Shown: positions 4,162-5,337 of the stretch, in pieces
Numbering within the stretch: the first letter of the stretch is position 1
Layout: every line of letters begins with the position of its first letter
NCBI GenBank assembly: GCA_937974415.1
Contig: CALJXB010000086.1
Span: 1-5,337, forward strand
DNA length: 5,337 bases
Direction of reading: 5' to 3'
DNA from: an uncultured Kiloniellales bacterium
GTDB lineage: Bacteria > Pseudomonadota > Alphaproteobacteria > Kiloniellales > JAKSDN01
The notes under the pieces: generated by a model
The model's database searches: none
Told to the model about the DNA's origin: nothing
What the model saw: only the letters and a program-made list of their open reading frames with translations
Program-made: the position numbers and the translations under genes

Positions 4162-5337
4162 ATGGACCAAATTCGTGTTCGCGGCGGCCGCCCCCTGACG
4201 GGGGACATCCGGATCAGCGGCTCGAAGAACGCGGCTCTGCCGCTGATGGCGGCGAGCCTGCTGACCGACGAGACGCTAACCCTCACAAACCTGCCGCACC
4301 TGAACGACATCACCACCATGGCGGGCCTCTTGGCCCAGCACGGCGTCGACATCGTGCTCAACGGCGACAGCGAGGCGGGCGGCCATAAGGGTCGGGTGCT
4401 CGAGCTCACCGCCGGCAAGCTCGCGAGCAGCCGGGCGCCCTATGATCTGGTGCGTAAGATGCGGGCTGGGGTGCTGGTGCTCGGCCCCTTGGTGGCGCGC
4501 GCGGGCGAGGCCGAGGTTTCGCTGCCCGGCGGCTGCGCCATCGGCACCCGTCCGGTGGATCTGCACCTCAAGGGCCTGGAGCAGCTGGGCGCCACGATCG
4601 AGCTGCAGGACGGTTACATCCACGCCCGCGCGCCCCAGGGGCTGACCGGCGCCGAGATCGTGTTTCCGACGGTGTCGGTGGGCGCGACCGAGAATCTCAT
4701 GATGGCGGCGGCGCTGGCCAAGGGCGAGACCCGACTGGTCAACGCCGCGAGGGAACCGGAGATCGCCGACCTGGCCGCCTGCCTGATCCGCATGGGTGCG
4801 GCCATCACCGGCCTCGGAAGCGACACACTGGTGATCTTTGGGGTCGATCGGCTGCACGGCGCCCGCCACGCAGTCATTCCCGACCGCATCGAAGCAGGCA
4901 CCTACGCCATGGCGGCCGCCATCACCGATGGGCACCTGAACCTGATCGGCGCCAAGCCCGAGCACTTGCGAACGGTGCTGGAGGCGCTGGCTCAGGCCGG
5001 TGTCGAGATCTCCGCGACCAACCGCGGCCTCTCGGTGAAACGGGCTAACGGTCGGCTGACCGGTGTGGATGTCATGACCGAGCCGTTTCCGGGCTTCCCG
5101 ACGGACCTGCAGGCCCAGATGATGGCGCTGATGGCGACCGCCGACGGCGCTTCGATGATCACCGAAAGCATTTTCGAAAACCGCTTCATGCACGTGCCGG
5201 AACTCATGCGCATGGGGGCCAACATCAACGTGCACGGCGCCTCGGCCTTGGTGCGGGGCCAGGCCAAGCTGACCGGTGCGCCGGTCATGGCGACCGACCT
5301 GAGGGCCAGCGTCAGCCTGGTGCTGGCCGGGCTGGTC
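4162..5337 (+). CDS. murA: UDP-N-acetylglucosamine 1-carboxyvinyltransferase, 3'-truncated by the window end
   Basis: MurA transfers the enolpyruvyl group of phosphoenolpyruvate to UDP-N-acetylglucosamine in the cytosol, the first committed step of peptidoglycan synthesis. The frame is open for 392 codons to the window edge; the family's usual length of about 420-430 means roughly 35-40 residues are missing. Landmarks run colinear with E. coli MurA. K22-N23 lies in GSKNAALP. The catalytic loop cysteine is C125 in [12 protein letters not shown] (E. coli C115). D315 lies in FPTD (E. coli D305) and R381 in ATDLRASV (E. coli R371). The constant offset of 10 shows a short insertion before the cysteine loop, probably in [11 protein letters not shown]. 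The loop carries Cys, the fosfomycin-reactive form, not the Asp seen in naturally resistant homologues. ATG at 4162 has AGGA 9 nt upstream. Chromosomal murA is normally essential, which marks this end of the window as core genome. Confidence 0.98.
   Translation, partial: MDQIRVRGGRPLTGDIRISGSKNAALPLMAASLLTDETLTLTNLPHLNDITTMAGLLAQHGVDIVLNGDSEAGGHKGRVLELTAGKLASSRAPYDLVRKMRAGVLVLGPLVARAGEAEVSLPGGCAIGTRPVDLHLKGLEQLGATIELQDGYIHARAPQGLTGAEIVFPTVSVGATENLMMAAALAKGETRLVNAAREPEIADLAACLIRMGAAITGLGSDTLVIFGVDRLHGARHAVIPDRIEAGTYAMAAAITDGHLNLIGAKPEHLRTVLEALAQAGVEISATNRGLSVKRANGRLTGVDVMTEPFPGFPTDLQAQMMALMATADGASMITESIFENRFMHVPELMRMGANINVHGASALVRGQAKLTGAPVMATDLRASVSLVLAGLV

Noticed and set aside
4276..5235. 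A 319-codon open frame on the minus strand
   Set aside because: It lies wholly antisense to murA, which has every catalytic landmark. The product is His/Gln/Arg/Gly-rich and of low complexity, as expected from reading a high-GC gene backwards.

Overview
The window looks like high-GC alphaproteobacterial DNA, most probably from a Rhodospirillales-like lineage. This rests on the codon use, on a MurA with a 10-residue offset from the E. coli numbering, and on a short Arg/Lys-rich ORF directly before murA that resembles small proteins I remember from that position in this class. The taxonomic placement is an inference, because no marker gene is decisive.

Left part (about 1-3340) is accessory in character. 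It starts with a small potassium-channel-like membrane protein (17-454, +). Convergent to it is a two-gene minus-strand unit: a CmcJ/NvfI/AsaB-like oxidoreductase (1191-2033), then a glutathione S-transferase (505-1176) whose GTG start lies 14 nt after the upstream stop, behind a strong Shine-Dalgarno. A 148-bp divergent control region (2034-2181) separates this unit from a plus-strand gamma-butyrobetaine-hydroxylase-like Fe(II)/2-oxoglutarate dioxygenase (2182-3333). That enzyme has lost the three N-terminal zinc cysteines and at least two of the aromatic-cage residues of true butyrobetaine hydroxylase. Two putative oxygenases of different families plus a GST suggest oxidation and conjugation or processing of a small molecule. 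The substrate cannot be read from the sequence.

Middle (3334-3781) holds a tRNA-Thr(GGT) gene on the minus strand (3463-3537). About 45 bp beyond its 3' end is an array with an exact 10-bp period built on TTCGCG (3373-3418). A tRNA 3' end next to phased repeats and accessory genes is a classic integration setting, but no integrase or att duplication is visible, so this remains a hypothesis.

Right part (3782-5337) is core chromosome. A 67-codon basic protein gene, possibly expressed from a leaderless transcript, precedes murA, the first committed enzyme of peptidoglycan synthesis. murA begins at 4162 and is cut by the window end after 392 codons. The 176-bp gap before murA holds a candidate promoter and an imperfect but extended stem-loop at the predicted 5' end of the transcript.

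I see no CRISPR array, insertion sequence, rRNA or complete new defence system. The points most worth following up are the 10-bp phased repeats beside the tRNA, the divergent oxygenase/GST cluster with an altered GBBH-type active site, and the structured murA leader.
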